Shown here one piece after another: positions 23,229 to 32,512 of a stretch of DNA of 64,000 nt. Positions within the stretch are counted from its first letter, which is position 1. Every line of letters starts with the position of its first letter. The notes below the pieces were generated by a model, which saw only the letters and a program-made list of their open reading frames with translations, was not told the DNA's origin and made no database searches. A program made the position numbers and the translations under genes. Source of the stretch: Leptobrachium leishanense (taxonomy: Eukaryota; Chordata; Amphibia; Anura; Megophryidae); contig CM019066.1 of the NCBI GenBank assembly GCA_009667805.1, positions 333,380,077 through 333,444,076 of the forward strand, read 5' to 3'.

Positions 23229-24030
23229 ATTGGGGATCTCTTCTGCATTCCCAAAACCTCCACCACTGCACTCTTCCACAATACCTCAGAGGGGTTATGT
23301 TGTGAAGGCACTAGCTGGCACCAAAGGCCCAATATTTGGGTGCACTGACGCGTGTACTAGATTCATATCATTGTAATATTTGACAGCAGGGTCCACCCCT
23401 GCACTCTTCCACAATATTTCAGAGGGGTTACGGTGTGAAGGCACTAGCTGGCACCAAAGGTCCAATTTTAATGAACCTGTTGTTACTTTCATCCAAAGCC
23501 TGCATAAGTTTCACCATAATTTAGCCCAAAAATCACTAAACTTGTTCTGTGTGTCCTAAAACGTCTCCTCTTTTCATAAAGGCTGCCGCCCCAAGCAGTT
23601 GTTTATGAATAGATTAAAGGAAAACCATTTACCGTCATTTGAAATGTCATTTTTTTCTTTTTAAATGTTTCTATACGTCCTACAAATCCGCCACTTCACG
23701 GGCAGGTTCTGGGGACCTCCTAGGCATGATATTTGAAGGAATTTTTCGTTTTTATTCATAACCTTTATGTCATGGAAAAATCACTGTTCCTTTAAAAAGT
23801 TTTTTTTTTACTTTTTGTCCTTGTTTCCTGTCCCCCAGGGCACTACCCGGACCCCCATACACCTTTTATGGAAAATATCTTGCATATATGCCCTCTTGGA
23901 GGGCACTCTAAAAATCGAACGTTCGAGTCCCATTGACTTGCATTGAGTTCGAATCATGTTCGAATTCAAACTTTTTAAAATGTTCGTGTTCAAATGCGAA
24001 CCGAACACGAGGGTGTTCGGCCCATCACTA
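23229..24030 (+). other. hAT 3' non-coding region
   Basis: Contains a direct repeat of about 70 bp (23,263-23,332 and 23,397-23,466, with TGCACTCTTCCACAATA and GGCACTAGCTGGCACCAAAG) and ends in TTCGAA-rich sequence before the terminal GCCCATCACTA. It is non-coding; the DIRS RNase H reading frame appears to run into it on the minus strand by chance. Confidence 0.65.
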
Positions 24031-24038
24031 ATGGACAG

Positions 24039-24905
24039 AACGCTCTGTACCGTATTCTCCGGATCCTGCAGAGGAACAGGGTTCGCCCAGAGGATCCGAG
24101 GGACATCTACTGACAACTCCAACAACTGGGGAAACCACGGTTGTGTCGTCCACCATGGAGTCATCAGAACTAAGGTTGATCGATTGGATTGCATTATCTG
24201 AACGACCCTGGAAATCAGGAGGAACGGAGGAAATGTATAAAGGATTCCCTGAGGCCAGGTTTGACAGAAAGCGTCTGTTCCCAACGCGTCTGGATCTGGC
24301 CTCCAACTGAAATAATGTGGGAGCTGTGTGTTCAAACGAGAAGCAAAAATGTCTATAGCAAAAGGACCCCATAGAGACGATAAAGATCGGAATATTATCC
24401 TGTCTAATCTCCAGTCGCTGAGGCCTACTAAATGCCTGGAATTCCAGTCTGCTACAACGTTGCATAACCCTGGAATGAATTGGGCCTTCACTGTAATATT
24501 GTTGGAAAGACAAACTCCCCAAAACCGCTTGGACACCTCCGACAATTGTTTTGACCTGGGACCCCCTAAACGATTTATATGCGTTACTGCAGAGAAATTG
24601 TCCATACGGAGCAACACTGAGTGGATTGTTCTGTCTTTGAGAAAACTTTGTATAGCAAATAAACCAGGTAGGAGTTCTGGAACATTTATGTGTAAGGAGG
24701 CTTCTGCCGAAGCCCATCTGCCTTCTGTGGATACCGAACCTAGCCGCGCGCCCCAACCATAATTGCTGGCGTCGGAATCTATAACTACCTCTGGTTGAGG
24801 TGAGGGAAAAAAGGAATGACCGTTCCATGTACCTATGTGATCCCTCCACCACCCAAGTTCTGTTCGTGAATCTTCGTCTAGGGAAATCAGATCCGAATAA
24901 AGCAT
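24039..24905 (-). pseudogene. DIRS RNase H and downstream domain
   Basis: This minus-strand segment follows the reverse transcriptase. It contains EVVIDSDASNYGWGARL, with the first catalytic aspartate of an RNase H fold, then RMDNFSAVTHINR and VVADWNSRH, all typical of DIRS RNase H. Further on, AIDIFASRLNTQLPHYFSW and YTFPPFLLI belong to the conserved block between RNase H and recombinase in DIRS Pol. The true frame ends at the hAT junction at 24,039; the open frame seen to 23,808 is hAT sequence. The rest of the element continues at 13,633. Confidence 0.85.
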
Positions 24906-24945
24906 ACCTTGTCATAGACATGATGCTTTGAGCCTTTGTAGGGCT

Positions 24946-26081
24946 CTATAATAGAGGGGCCCTGGAAACACTGCTTGAATTGATGCTGATAGCATTCCCA
25001 GCAGGCGAGCCAGAGCCCTCAGAGGAAACATCGGTCGTGAAGACAACTTTCTCACTTCCCTTCGAATCTGGAGGACTTTCACGGTCGGAAGACTGAGTGA
25101 CATTTGAACTGAATCCACTAGAAACCCCAGAAACTCTATATTCCTGGCTGGTTTTAGGCTGGATTTTTTTCCAGTTGATCATGAAACCTATGTTCCTCAA
25201 TAAAGTGATCATCAAATCGCGATGAGTCATAATCACGGAAATATCCTGAGCCATAAGAAGTATATCGTCCAGATATATAATCAAACAAACTCCTTTGGTC
25301 CTTAAAAATGAGGCTTCATGATCTTGGTGAAACATCTGGGGGCCGACGAGAGGCCGAATGGAAGGGACTTGAAACGCCATAGATGGCCGTTCCAAAGGAA
25401 CCGGAGATAATTCCTGCTGTGTTCCGCCATTGGTATCGTCAAATAGGCATCTTTGAGGTCTATCTTGACCATCTAATCGCCTGGACACAGATTGTCCTTC
25501 AACGATGGAATACCCTCCATCTTGAAGTGTTAATAAGAAACGTACTTGTTTAGACTCTTTAAATTTATTACCGGACGAAAGTCACCCCCTTTCTTTTGCA
25601 CCAGAAAAATATTGCTTACAAAAACCGGGACTGGTGGAACCACCTTTTCTATAGCGTTATTTTGGAATAAATCCAGAATTTCTTGGTTTATCAAATGACT
25701 GTGGTCTGGAGTCATAAACAGTGGAAGAGGCAGACGTATCTGAACTGGTAGAACATCAAATTCTATGGTATGAACCATAATCGTATTTAGTACCCACGTA
25801 TCTGAAGTGATCTGGTGCCAATTTGGGAAAAAAAGATGGACTCTGCCCCCTATTGGGGTTTGGAAAAAATGTTGGTTTTTTACCATACTCACCGGTATAA
25901 GGTGGTCTACGAGAGCCTCGGGAGAATCTAACTTGACTTGGTCTGGTTCGTTGTGGGAAGAAGTTCCCCTGTCCAGACATTCCTTGCTGGTTCTGGTCAT
26001 TGGTAGCCTGGAAGAAGCCTCGGTTATGAGATTGCGGGCTCTGGCCTCGAAAACGGCCTCTACTTTTCCCGGCCTGGTCAA
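24946..26081 (-). pseudogene. DIRS reverse transcriptase
   Basis: The RT N-terminal half at 25,530-26,081 carries FLVQKKGGDFRPVINLKSLN. After a stop and frame change near 25,500, the second half carries VCLIIYLDDILLMAQ, with the catalytic YLDD at about 25,266-25,277, and NIGFMINWKKI. Motifs match the DIRS RT group, which is closest to LTR-element RTs. The split makes it inactive. The first part of the listed frame overlaps the Gag-like ORF in another frame. Confidence 0.85.
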
Positions 26082-26697
26082 AAATTTTGTTGGGAAAAAC
26101 CCGTTTCATGGAAGATCGGACCTTATTTATGGTCGAAAAAGAGTTAGCTTTAGTACTCATCTGCTTGACAAAGTCCTCCTCTGCAAAAAGGCAACCATTA
26201 GCCTCAAGGCCAGGTTCCTTATTGGCCATGGATACCAATTTTGGTTCTATACGTAGAATAATGGACTGTCTATGCTCCGAATTGGCGTTACCAAGGACAC
26301 AGACCATTCGTTGTACCCAACCTCGATACTCGAAGAGATCAGGTCTATTATTTTCTAATCGGTCATGCTCAACGGCATTAAACAATTTTGTCAATGGACC
26401 CAAAATGTCCTGCAGTTTGTCTTGACACAATTTCAATGTCACTTCCAGGCCTTTTATGGGGTTCCAACCAGTCTTTTGGAGGAACTCTACTATATCTTCA
26501 TTAACCTCCGGTGCCAAAGCAGCGTCAGAGGCCAGTGTTGGTCTTAGTGTTGGTCTTAGTCTTGTTGCGGGTCTTTGTGTCAAAAAGTTTGCGGATACGA
26601 CCTTCAGTATAATTCGCAACATGCTCCAATGGAGCCCATTCAGATGACCGTGGATGTGTGAACTATTCCAGAACATACATTGCTCGCCCCAAAGCAT
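25756..26697 (-). CDS. DIRS Gag-like ORF
   Basis: An open frame of about 313 codons upstream of the RT on the same strand. It contains EVTLKLCQDKLQDILG, LENNRPDLFEY, GWVQRMVCVLGN and a glycine, arginine, asparagine and glutamine-rich tail, as in the ORF1 of vertebrate DIRS1-type elements. By analogy it binds element RNA or forms a particle. No CCHC knuckle is visible. The start given is only the limit of the open frame; the beginning of the protein is probably in 26,698-27,190. Confidence 0.7.
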   Translation of the reverse strand: MLWGEQCMFWNSSHIHGHLNGLHWSMLRIILKVVSANFLTQRPATRLRPTLRPTLASDAALAPEVNEDIVEFLQKTGWNPIKGLEVTLKLCQDKLQDILGPLTKLFNAVEHDRLENNRPDLFEYRGWVQRMVCVLGNANSEHRQSIILRIEPKLVSMANKEPGLEANGCLFAEEDFVKQMSTKANSFSTINKVRSSMKRVFPNKIFDQAGKSRGRFRGQSPQSHNRGFFQATNDQNQQGMSGQGNFFPQRTRPSQVRFSRGSRRPPYTGEYGKKPTFFPNPNRGQSPSFFPKLAPDHFRYVGTKYDYGSYHRI

Positions 26698-27190
26698 CTA
26701 ATGGGGCTGCCCCATCGTGAGGCGAAATGGATCCTTCAGAATCGCCCGGTGCCCATTCATAATCACTAGAGTCTGAAAATTCATCACTTTTTTCAGCCTC
26801 TGAACTAGAAATCTCAGAACTGCTTGAGATAGTATCAGCTCGTCTGGCCCGTTTCTACCCGCGCTTTTTGGCCTCGTGGGTAGGCCTCCACTTGCGTGAC
26901 TTGTCACTCATGCAAGTATGTTTCTTTGATGTCTGGGATTTACCAGGCTTTTCTATAACCGTTTTTTTAGGGAGACGGTTAACTCCCTCATATTGAGCAA
27001 AGGTTACTCCACCCTCACGGGCTGACCAGTACCTGTCTGAGGTGCTTGGTCTTGCAGCTTCTGGGTTCAAATTTTGTTTGTCAGCATTTTGCGCACTAAA
27101 TACCTTTAAAAGTGTATTTTCAAAATTAGAGGACATAAGGGCAATAGCAGACATCACCTCCGCAGAAGCAGTGCTCTGTTTAGAAGTCAC
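26698..27190 (-). pseudogene. DIRS Gag-like N-terminal region, broken
   Basis: Two minus-strand open frames lie just upstream of the Gag-like ORF. One (26,855-27,190) begins MTSKQSTASAEVMSAIALMS and is rich in lysine and serine. Position and composition suggest the Gag N-terminus broken by stops and a frame change. No domain is recognised. Confidence 0.5.
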
Positions 27191-27685
27191 AGGGTTCTCT
27201 TCATCCTACATGTCAAGCTAAAGGCACAGACTATAGCAGTAAAAATGCATTGAAACAATGTAGCTACTTCCCTCAGCGTGAGCCCGCAGTGTGAGGGAAC
27301 GACCTGAGGTGAAATACACTCCCCTTCACAAAATGGCACGAAACCGCGCCCCTTATGCTAAATGGCGCCAGCCGCTGTATGAAGATGATGCGGCCGCGCC
27401 CAGAGAAAGTAATGCGACTACAAAGCCGGGACATGGAGACGAAAGGAGCCACCCCTAATGAACGCAGCCAGGGAGCATCTCACTCCCTAGAAACGCGCAC
27501 ACCAGCGGGCGGCAGACCCCCCCCCCCCCGAAAATGCCGAGGATGAAAAACGGCACCGAGGGGACACAAAACTGGCAATAAATTGCGCCTTAAATAAGAA
27601 ATAACAGAAAAAATATATATAAATATATCTTAAATATTTCATAAAGGCAAACAATTGCAATAGCAAATAAGAAGTACTTAGCTGT
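27191..27685 (-). other. DIRS 5' leader region
   Basis: Non-coding sequence between the right inverted terminal repeat and the Gag-like frame. It includes a run of ten or more C at 27,519-27,528, which is a likely site of assembly error. Confidence 0.5.
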
Positions 27686-27931
27686 ATGGCAGCAAAGAAA
27701 AGAGGATGTGGGTGGTGCAGTCTCAGGATTTATGCCCACTGGGGACTGCTAATTGGCTACAAATTGGACTGTCTTGTTATGATTGGTTCTGTAAAATTTC
27801 TGTTCTGTATACAAAAACTTTTTTCTTTGATCCAAATTCAAAAACTTTACTGTATATTTTCTTTGCTGCTATTGTACAGTAAAGGAGAATTAAGCATAAT
27901 ATGAAGCCTCCGTGTTTTGGTGTATAATCCC
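27686..27931 (-). repeat. DIRS inverted terminal repeat (plus-strand right end)
   Basis: Reverse complement of the left repeat from about 27,690 to 27,913, then a short unique edge TTTTGGTGTATAATCCC that reappears inverted in the internal complementary region. Read on the minus strand, this is the 5' end of the element. Confidence 0.85.
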
Positions 27932-28045
27932 AGACTCCCTGTATTGTGTCCTCTCTGTGTATTATGTGTAATGCAAACATATATAAGTAAATCCCAGACT
28001 CCCTGTATTGTGTCCTCCTGCCTCTAGTTATTTGCACTCCCCTAA
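27932..28045. repeat. Minisatellite, right part of the DIRS target
   Basis: Continues the roughly 70-bp array of 11,875-12,029: AGACTCCCTGTATTGTGTCC, then TGTGTATTATGTGTAATGCA. Two units are seen. Confidence 0.75.
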
Positions 28046-28672
28046 TTTTGATTGTGAAACCTTATATGCCCCCCAGAATATGGTCCACACAGTCGCTAGT
28101 GTCACCAGATTAGAATGGGGGCTCCGGTCCATGAAGATTTTACAATCCTAACCTGTAGTAAAGATGAAGATCACTTATTTGAAATAAATGCAGAAAATAT
28201 GTGGATTCTTTTTTTATCCCAGCTGATATCAGGCAGCCGCGTCATTATTATTAGTTGTTTGTTTAAAGCAGTTGAAATGCTGCTGCCGGCACATAAAACA
28301 TGCAGTAAGCATCCGCTTGTTTTCCTTAGAGTTTGTCTTAAAAAAAACATATGAATAAAACCGTACATGTACTTTTTCACAGAAATTTTATCTGCAGAAA
28401 TCTATTACTTCTACCAATCACCACATCTAACCACCACATACTGTGAAGGGAGGATGAATTATAAAATAGTATACCACGCTCGTAGCTACTGAATCAAGAA
28501 AACCACAGGTTTCCTTGCACGTATAGCTTCGCTGGTCACCACAGTACTGATGTCCTAGAACTGCACCCACCGACAGGGAGCTATATATAAGATTTGGGCA
28601 GGTGATCGCCTTTGTAGAGCAAGACTTGTCAACACATTTTATTTTGCTCTCATCCAGAAAGGAGCTCTGCGA
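28046..28672. other. Unassigned non-coding DNA
   Basis: No gene or repeat end recognised. Confidence 0.4.
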
Positions 28673-28676
28673 TTAA

Positions 28677-28969
28677 GGCCTAGGGTCAGACGAGCGCACT
28701 ACGTGCGCCCATACAGACGTGCCTCCTCCACGAATTGCGTGCACTACAGCGGACCTGCTGTGGCTGTGCTGGAAGCCTCCCCGTCGAAGCGCTACGATGC
28801 GCGTTCGACCGGGCTTCAAAGCGCGATCCTCCGTAGGAGGATCGAGCCTTGCAGCGTTGAGCGCACTAATTGCACTTACCGAGGTGGTCAGACGGGCGTC
28901 AGAGTAGAAGGAACATCCACTCTCATGGACGTTCCTTCCGCTCTTAAAAACGCTCGTCTGATCCCGGCC
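28677..28969. mobile_element. Family B2 Harbinger-like MITE
   Basis: A 293-bp element with ends GGCCTAGGGTCAGACGAGCG and CGCTCGTCTGATCCCGGCC, inverted repeats flanked by TTAA on both sides (28,673-28,676 and 28,970-28,973), consistent with a TTA or TAA duplication. The interior holds a perfect 19-bp palindrome-type hairpin GATCCTCC-GTA-GGAGGATC at about 28,823-28,841, shared with the fragment at 231-417. Confidence 0.75.
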
Positions 28970-28973
28970 TTAA

Positions 28974-29449
28974 AGATTGCAGATATTGAGTGTCACCGGA
29001 GACACCAGGAGAGTTCTTCATGCATCTTGACCATAAATCCCGCCATATGTCTCCAGGTAGTGCTGACTGCTTCTATGGATCCCAACTGGATATTGACACA
29101 TTTTCTTTACATTGTTTAAATGTAGAACATTTATATTATTACAAACTGTTTACCGTATAGCTGACACACGGTTTATTACTTTAGTGTGTTGCTTTGTATC
29201 TTATGTTATTAACTTACCTTCCACTTAACAAGTCACATCTAATGTGTTCTGGCAGGTGTTTGTAGATACACTGGGGTTTATGCAAAATATTAAATACACT
29301 TATAGAGCGAGCCAACATATTAAACAAACGTATGAAGCAAATTGTTGACACATAATCAGAATTTACCGGATTTTACTGAATTTAACACGTTCTGGTTTGT
29401 CTTGAAATAAAATATATGAGTGATAAAACCTCAGCAGTTGAATAATCAT
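28974..29449. other. Unassigned non-coding DNA
   Basis: AT-leaning DNA, nothing recognised. Confidence 0.4.
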
Positions 29450-29590
29450 CTATGTGTCTGTCTGTGTCTATGTGTCCGTCTATATACCTATCGGTCTATG
29501 TAATTATCTCAGTCTTTCTGTCTATATATCGTCCTATCTATCATTATTGTAGTCTGTCTGTCTATCTATATAACTGTCTGTCTATCTATA
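29450..29590. repeat. TCTG/TCTA microsatellite
   Basis: Degenerate tetranucleotide repeats of the TCTG and TCTA type, such as CTGTCTGTCTATCTATA, directly abutting the family A element. Confidence 0.7.
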
Positions 29591-30469
29591 GGGGTTATTC
29601 AAGTCTGTACAGTGCAATTTCGTGGCAATTCGGCTGTTCAAAAAGCTGGCAATTCTCCAAATATTGGTGAATTGCCAGCGAAATATGGTGCAATTCGGCA
29701 GTAGTGAAATTTCCCATAGAGAGGTAATGGTTAAGCTATTCAGAGATGGCGAGTAGCCCCGAAAAGTTGGTGAAATGCCCAGATTTTCAGTGGTTTCGTT
29801 CGACAGGTTTAAACAAGCGAATGCAATAGGTTTCAATGCTAAAAAAAATCCCCGTTTCTATTATTTTTTTTCAACCATTTATTCTTCTCATTTGCAGGAA
29901 CAAGTCTTTTTATTAATTAATTTTTTTTAGAATGTTTTAGTAATTTTTCTGGATTTTTTTTGTGAAATTTTTTATTCCAATTTTTTTCTTAAATGATGAT
30001 TTTTTATTCTGTAACAGACCTTTTATTGTTAGTCATAGGACCTTATATATTATTTCCATGCATTTTCCTGCATTAGGTTTTTTTAAACACCTTTTAAAAG
30101 CTGAGTGTTTTATTTATTATTTATTTATTTTTACCCCTTTTCGGCGAGTGGTCGGCTTTTTTTCGATGGCTGGTTGGATTTTTTTCGGCGACTGGTCATT
30201 TTTTTCTGCGGCTGATTGGAGGAGGCATTCGTCGGCTGTGTTCGGCAGTTTATCGGATGCGTTTGGTGGTTTTTCGACGGTTTATCGGATGCATTCTACG
30301 GTTTGCGCCTGCATTCGGCGGGTTTATCGGCGGCGTTCGTCGGATCAATTCGGCGCACTTCGGGGGCCCTGCAGTGAATGCTGAATTCACCGCAGGGTCA
30401 GCGAATTGAGTTCGCAGAAGCGCGCCGAATGAAAGAGCATCAAAATTTCCGTGCTCTTTGATTAACCCC
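29591..30469 (+). mobile_element. Family A MITE-like element, complete copy
   Basis: An 879-bp copy with ends GGGGTTATTCAAG and CTTTGATTAACCCC, inverted repeats. Order: GCAATTCGG-rich end, TTTCAATGCTAAAAA motif, T-rich middle, then a block rich in GTCGG and TTCGGCGG words and a CCTGCAGTGAATGCTGAATT segment. It is non-coding. Neighbouring bases (TCTATA and TTAAGT) give no clear target duplication, so the superfamily is open. Confidence 0.7.
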
Positions 30470-31439
30470 TTAAGTTTCCAGGTCTGATTGTCTAGATAGA
30501 TACGTGCTGTATACATAGATATATAGAATCTATGTGTATGAATGTACAGCATGCATTAATATTTTTATTAGCAGGCTCAATTAAAAATGATCGTACCTTT
30601 AGCACAGCTGGTGAAGTTTTAGAGAGGGCCTGAAAAATATATTAAGTTTTAATGGATTCGTAATTAAATGCTGTGTGTTCATTATGGTTTTCATCATGCC
30701 TGAGGGCTCTTCTAAAAAGACAAAATTACCCAGTACAATCAAAAAGGAGGTAAGAAGGTCCGCGGCGTCCTGCTGGCTCTGTGAGTATTGACAGTATCAG
30801 TATTCTGCGCCTGGCATCCATGTGCTTTCATGTGAACTGAGCTAACGCATCTCACTCCCTCGTCTTCCCTTCACTCTCTGCTCTCCCCAGACTGACGTCA
30901 AGGAAAGGAAGAAAGATTTGAGGATCGCCCAATTTGTTCTGACACAAAGAGATGTTTTAGCACTGTGAGAGGTGGCCCGGGCTGCGTCTCCGACTGATTC
31001 CTCAGCAGTATGTGTCTGCTGGGATTCCTCGCTCCATGTCCCCCCGCGTTCCCGCTGCGTCCTGCGTGGATACTCTTGTCTAATCTTCGGCAGGAGAAGG
31101 CCTTCGTTCCCCAGGGCTCTAGTGCTCAACACCTTGTTAGACAGGGTTTACTGTAGCGCATCCCTCCTTTGTTTCTCTACTTTGTTCCTACATTAACATT
31201 TTTCTCGCTGTAAGTGGACAGTTTCCCAATTTACTTCAATTAAATCCATTCACGGGCTTCATAGCGTTGAGATATTTCACAGCATTGCAGCAGTATATAG
31301 TTATATTAATACTTCAGCACTTGTGGAATGAATATGATATATGTCCTATATATCCCACAGTAAACATAATCCACTTTTTCTTGCAAAAGTACTTTTAAGA
31401 TATATATCTTATAATACCTCTCATTTTATTTTTTTTGTG
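30470..31439. other. Unassigned DNA
   Basis: Mixed composition. Open frames on both strands around 30,842-31,196 show no domain. No repeat termini recognised. Confidence 0.4.
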
Positions 31440-31640
31440 GACAAAGTATTTTACCAGGAAGGATACATTGAGATTTCTCTCATTTTCAAGAATGTCCTGG
31501 GTGGCGAGTACGTACCGTTAGGTGTCTTGCACAAGGACACTTACTGGAGAGGTGCTCTTGCTGGGATCGAACCCATGTCTCCACAGGCTCTCTCCATGCA
31601 GAGCAGTGATGTTACCTCTACTCCACCCAGCCGGTATCCT
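31440..31640 (-). repeat. tRNA-derived SINE-like sequence
   Basis: On the minus strand a GGTTCGATCCC box (plus-strand complement at 31,563-31,573) matches the RNA polymerase III B box, and a GTGGAGTAGAGGTAAC stretch about 45 bases upstream could be an A box. Downstream is a conserved-looking body with GGTAAAATACTTTGT. This is consistent with a tRNA-type SINE head and body. The family is unknown. Confidence 0.5.
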
Positions 31641-32094
31641 GTGCTGCACTGGTTGTACATTTTATTAACGTCCTTAATAGAAGGGGAACGACATGTATTA
31701 GAGGGGTTTTGGTAATCGTGGAAAAGCCAGGTCATTGCTTATTTTGTGAGACGTAGACTGTTAAAAAAAATATATAATAAAACACTGCTCTATATGTTTT
31801 TATTTTCTTTATTGTGTTTTTTATTATTTTGTGGGAAACGCGCTGGTAGAAGTAAAAATGCAGGTTCTGTTACCTCTTTTGTTTTATTCTACAACTTATT
31901 ATTTATTCAGTATGCCTTTAACATATATTTCCTGTATCACGTGAGTTCCTGTTTTTTTTTTGCCATCAGCAATACATAGTTCTTCTTGGGGACTGAAGTG
32001 CCGACCACTGTTGTTTTCCAGACATGTCTCGGACTATTACAGGATTTTGGTTATCTGTGTTTAGAAAATTCGCAGCTCATGTCTACATATGCTA

Positions 32095-32095
<1 letters not shown>
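31641..32095. other. Unassigned AT-rich DNA
   Basis: Nothing recognised apart from A/T runs. Confidence 0.4.

Positions 32096-32124
<29 letters not shown>
32096..32124. repeat. (TA)n microsatellite
   Basis: About 14 uninterrupted TA dinucleotides; a second short TA run lies at 32,334-32,344. Confidence 0.85.
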
Positions 32125-32129
<5 letters not shown>

Positions 32130-32290
32130 GGATTGATCCTTGAAAAAGGCTCTTGTGTGAGCTGAAACGTCGGAGCTTTTAATCTATCGCCAATAAAAGT
32201 TTGTTTATTTTATTTTACAAGATCGTGAGTGCTCCCGTATTTGCCATCTTACTATTATTTTTTTGGGATTTAGCACCTCGGCACAGTGGA
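32125..32290 (+). repeat. Penelope-like terminal fragment with degenerate hammerhead-like motif
   Basis: CCTTGAAAAAGGCTC, a short loop, then GAGCTGAAACGTCGGAGC (32,138-32,176) resembles the hammerhead ribozyme-like core (CTGANGA, stem, GAAAC, GTC) found in terminal repeats of Penelope-like elements. Stem II (GGCTC with GAGCT) is intact but the CTGANGA box is altered. It is followed by CCAATAAAAG, a polyadenylation-like signal. Probably inactive. Confidence 0.45.
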
Positions 32291-32508
32291 AACTGGCCCA
32301 GAGCGATGTGCTGAGTATTCTGGTACATTGTACATATATATATATGTTTTATCAGTGCTTTTCTTCTGGAAAAATAGGTGGGGGTACTCTCATGCCCGGG
32401 GAAAAACTGATTATTATGACTATTTTCATGTCCTCATAAACAATAGTTTTAGCTCACTTACAGGAAGACACTATAAAAGGGAACCATATTTTTTAATACT
32501 GTGTTCCT
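32291..32508. other. Unassigned DNA
   Basis: Short stretch between two elements; nothing recognised. Confidence 0.4.
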
Positions 32509-32512
32509 TTAA

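Larger units (their letters stand above)
13634..24030 (+). mobile_element. hAT transposon with a nested Ty3/gypsy element
   Basis: The ends TAGGGATGGGC and GCCCATCACTA are inverted repeats (10 of 11). The flanking octamer ATGGACAG is exact on both sides (13,626-13,633 and 24,031-24,038), the 8-bp target duplication of hAT transposons. Without the nested Ty3/gypsy element it is about 5.0 kb and carries a degraded ZBED-like transposase at about 20,741-23,228. Terminal regions are rich in TTCGA/TTCGG words and resemble the small hAT elements at 53,882 and 62,599. The direct 70-bp repeats at 23,263-23,332 and 23,397-23,466 are inside its 3' region. Confidence 0.9.
12030..27931 (-). mobile_element. 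DIRS retrotransposon interrupted by a hAT element
   Basis: Read on the minus strand, the element carries a Gag-like ORF, reverse transcriptase, RNase H and, beyond the hAT insertion, a tyrosine recombinase. It has inverted terminal repeats (12,079-12,302 and 27,690-27,913) and an internal complementary region at 12,566-12,654. These are the defining DIRS features; such elements integrate with a tyrosine recombinase and make no target duplication. Without the hAT insertion and its 8-bp duplication it is about 5.5 kb, a normal DIRS length. The genes are broken by frameshifts and stops, so the copy is inactive. Confidence 0.9.

Noticed and set aside
23808..24038. Extension of the DIRS RNase H frame beyond 24,039
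   Set aside because: The bases beyond the ATGGACAG duplication belong to the hAT element; the frame is open by chance.
27519..27528. Poly-C run as a structural element
   Set aside because: A single homopolymer without context in the DIRS leader; more likely ordinary length variation or assembly noise.
28673..28973. piggyBac assignment for the element with TTAA on both sides
   Set aside because: Its ends are those of family B, whose other copies show TAA-type flanks; TTAA here is compatible with a TTA or TAA duplication next to matching bases.
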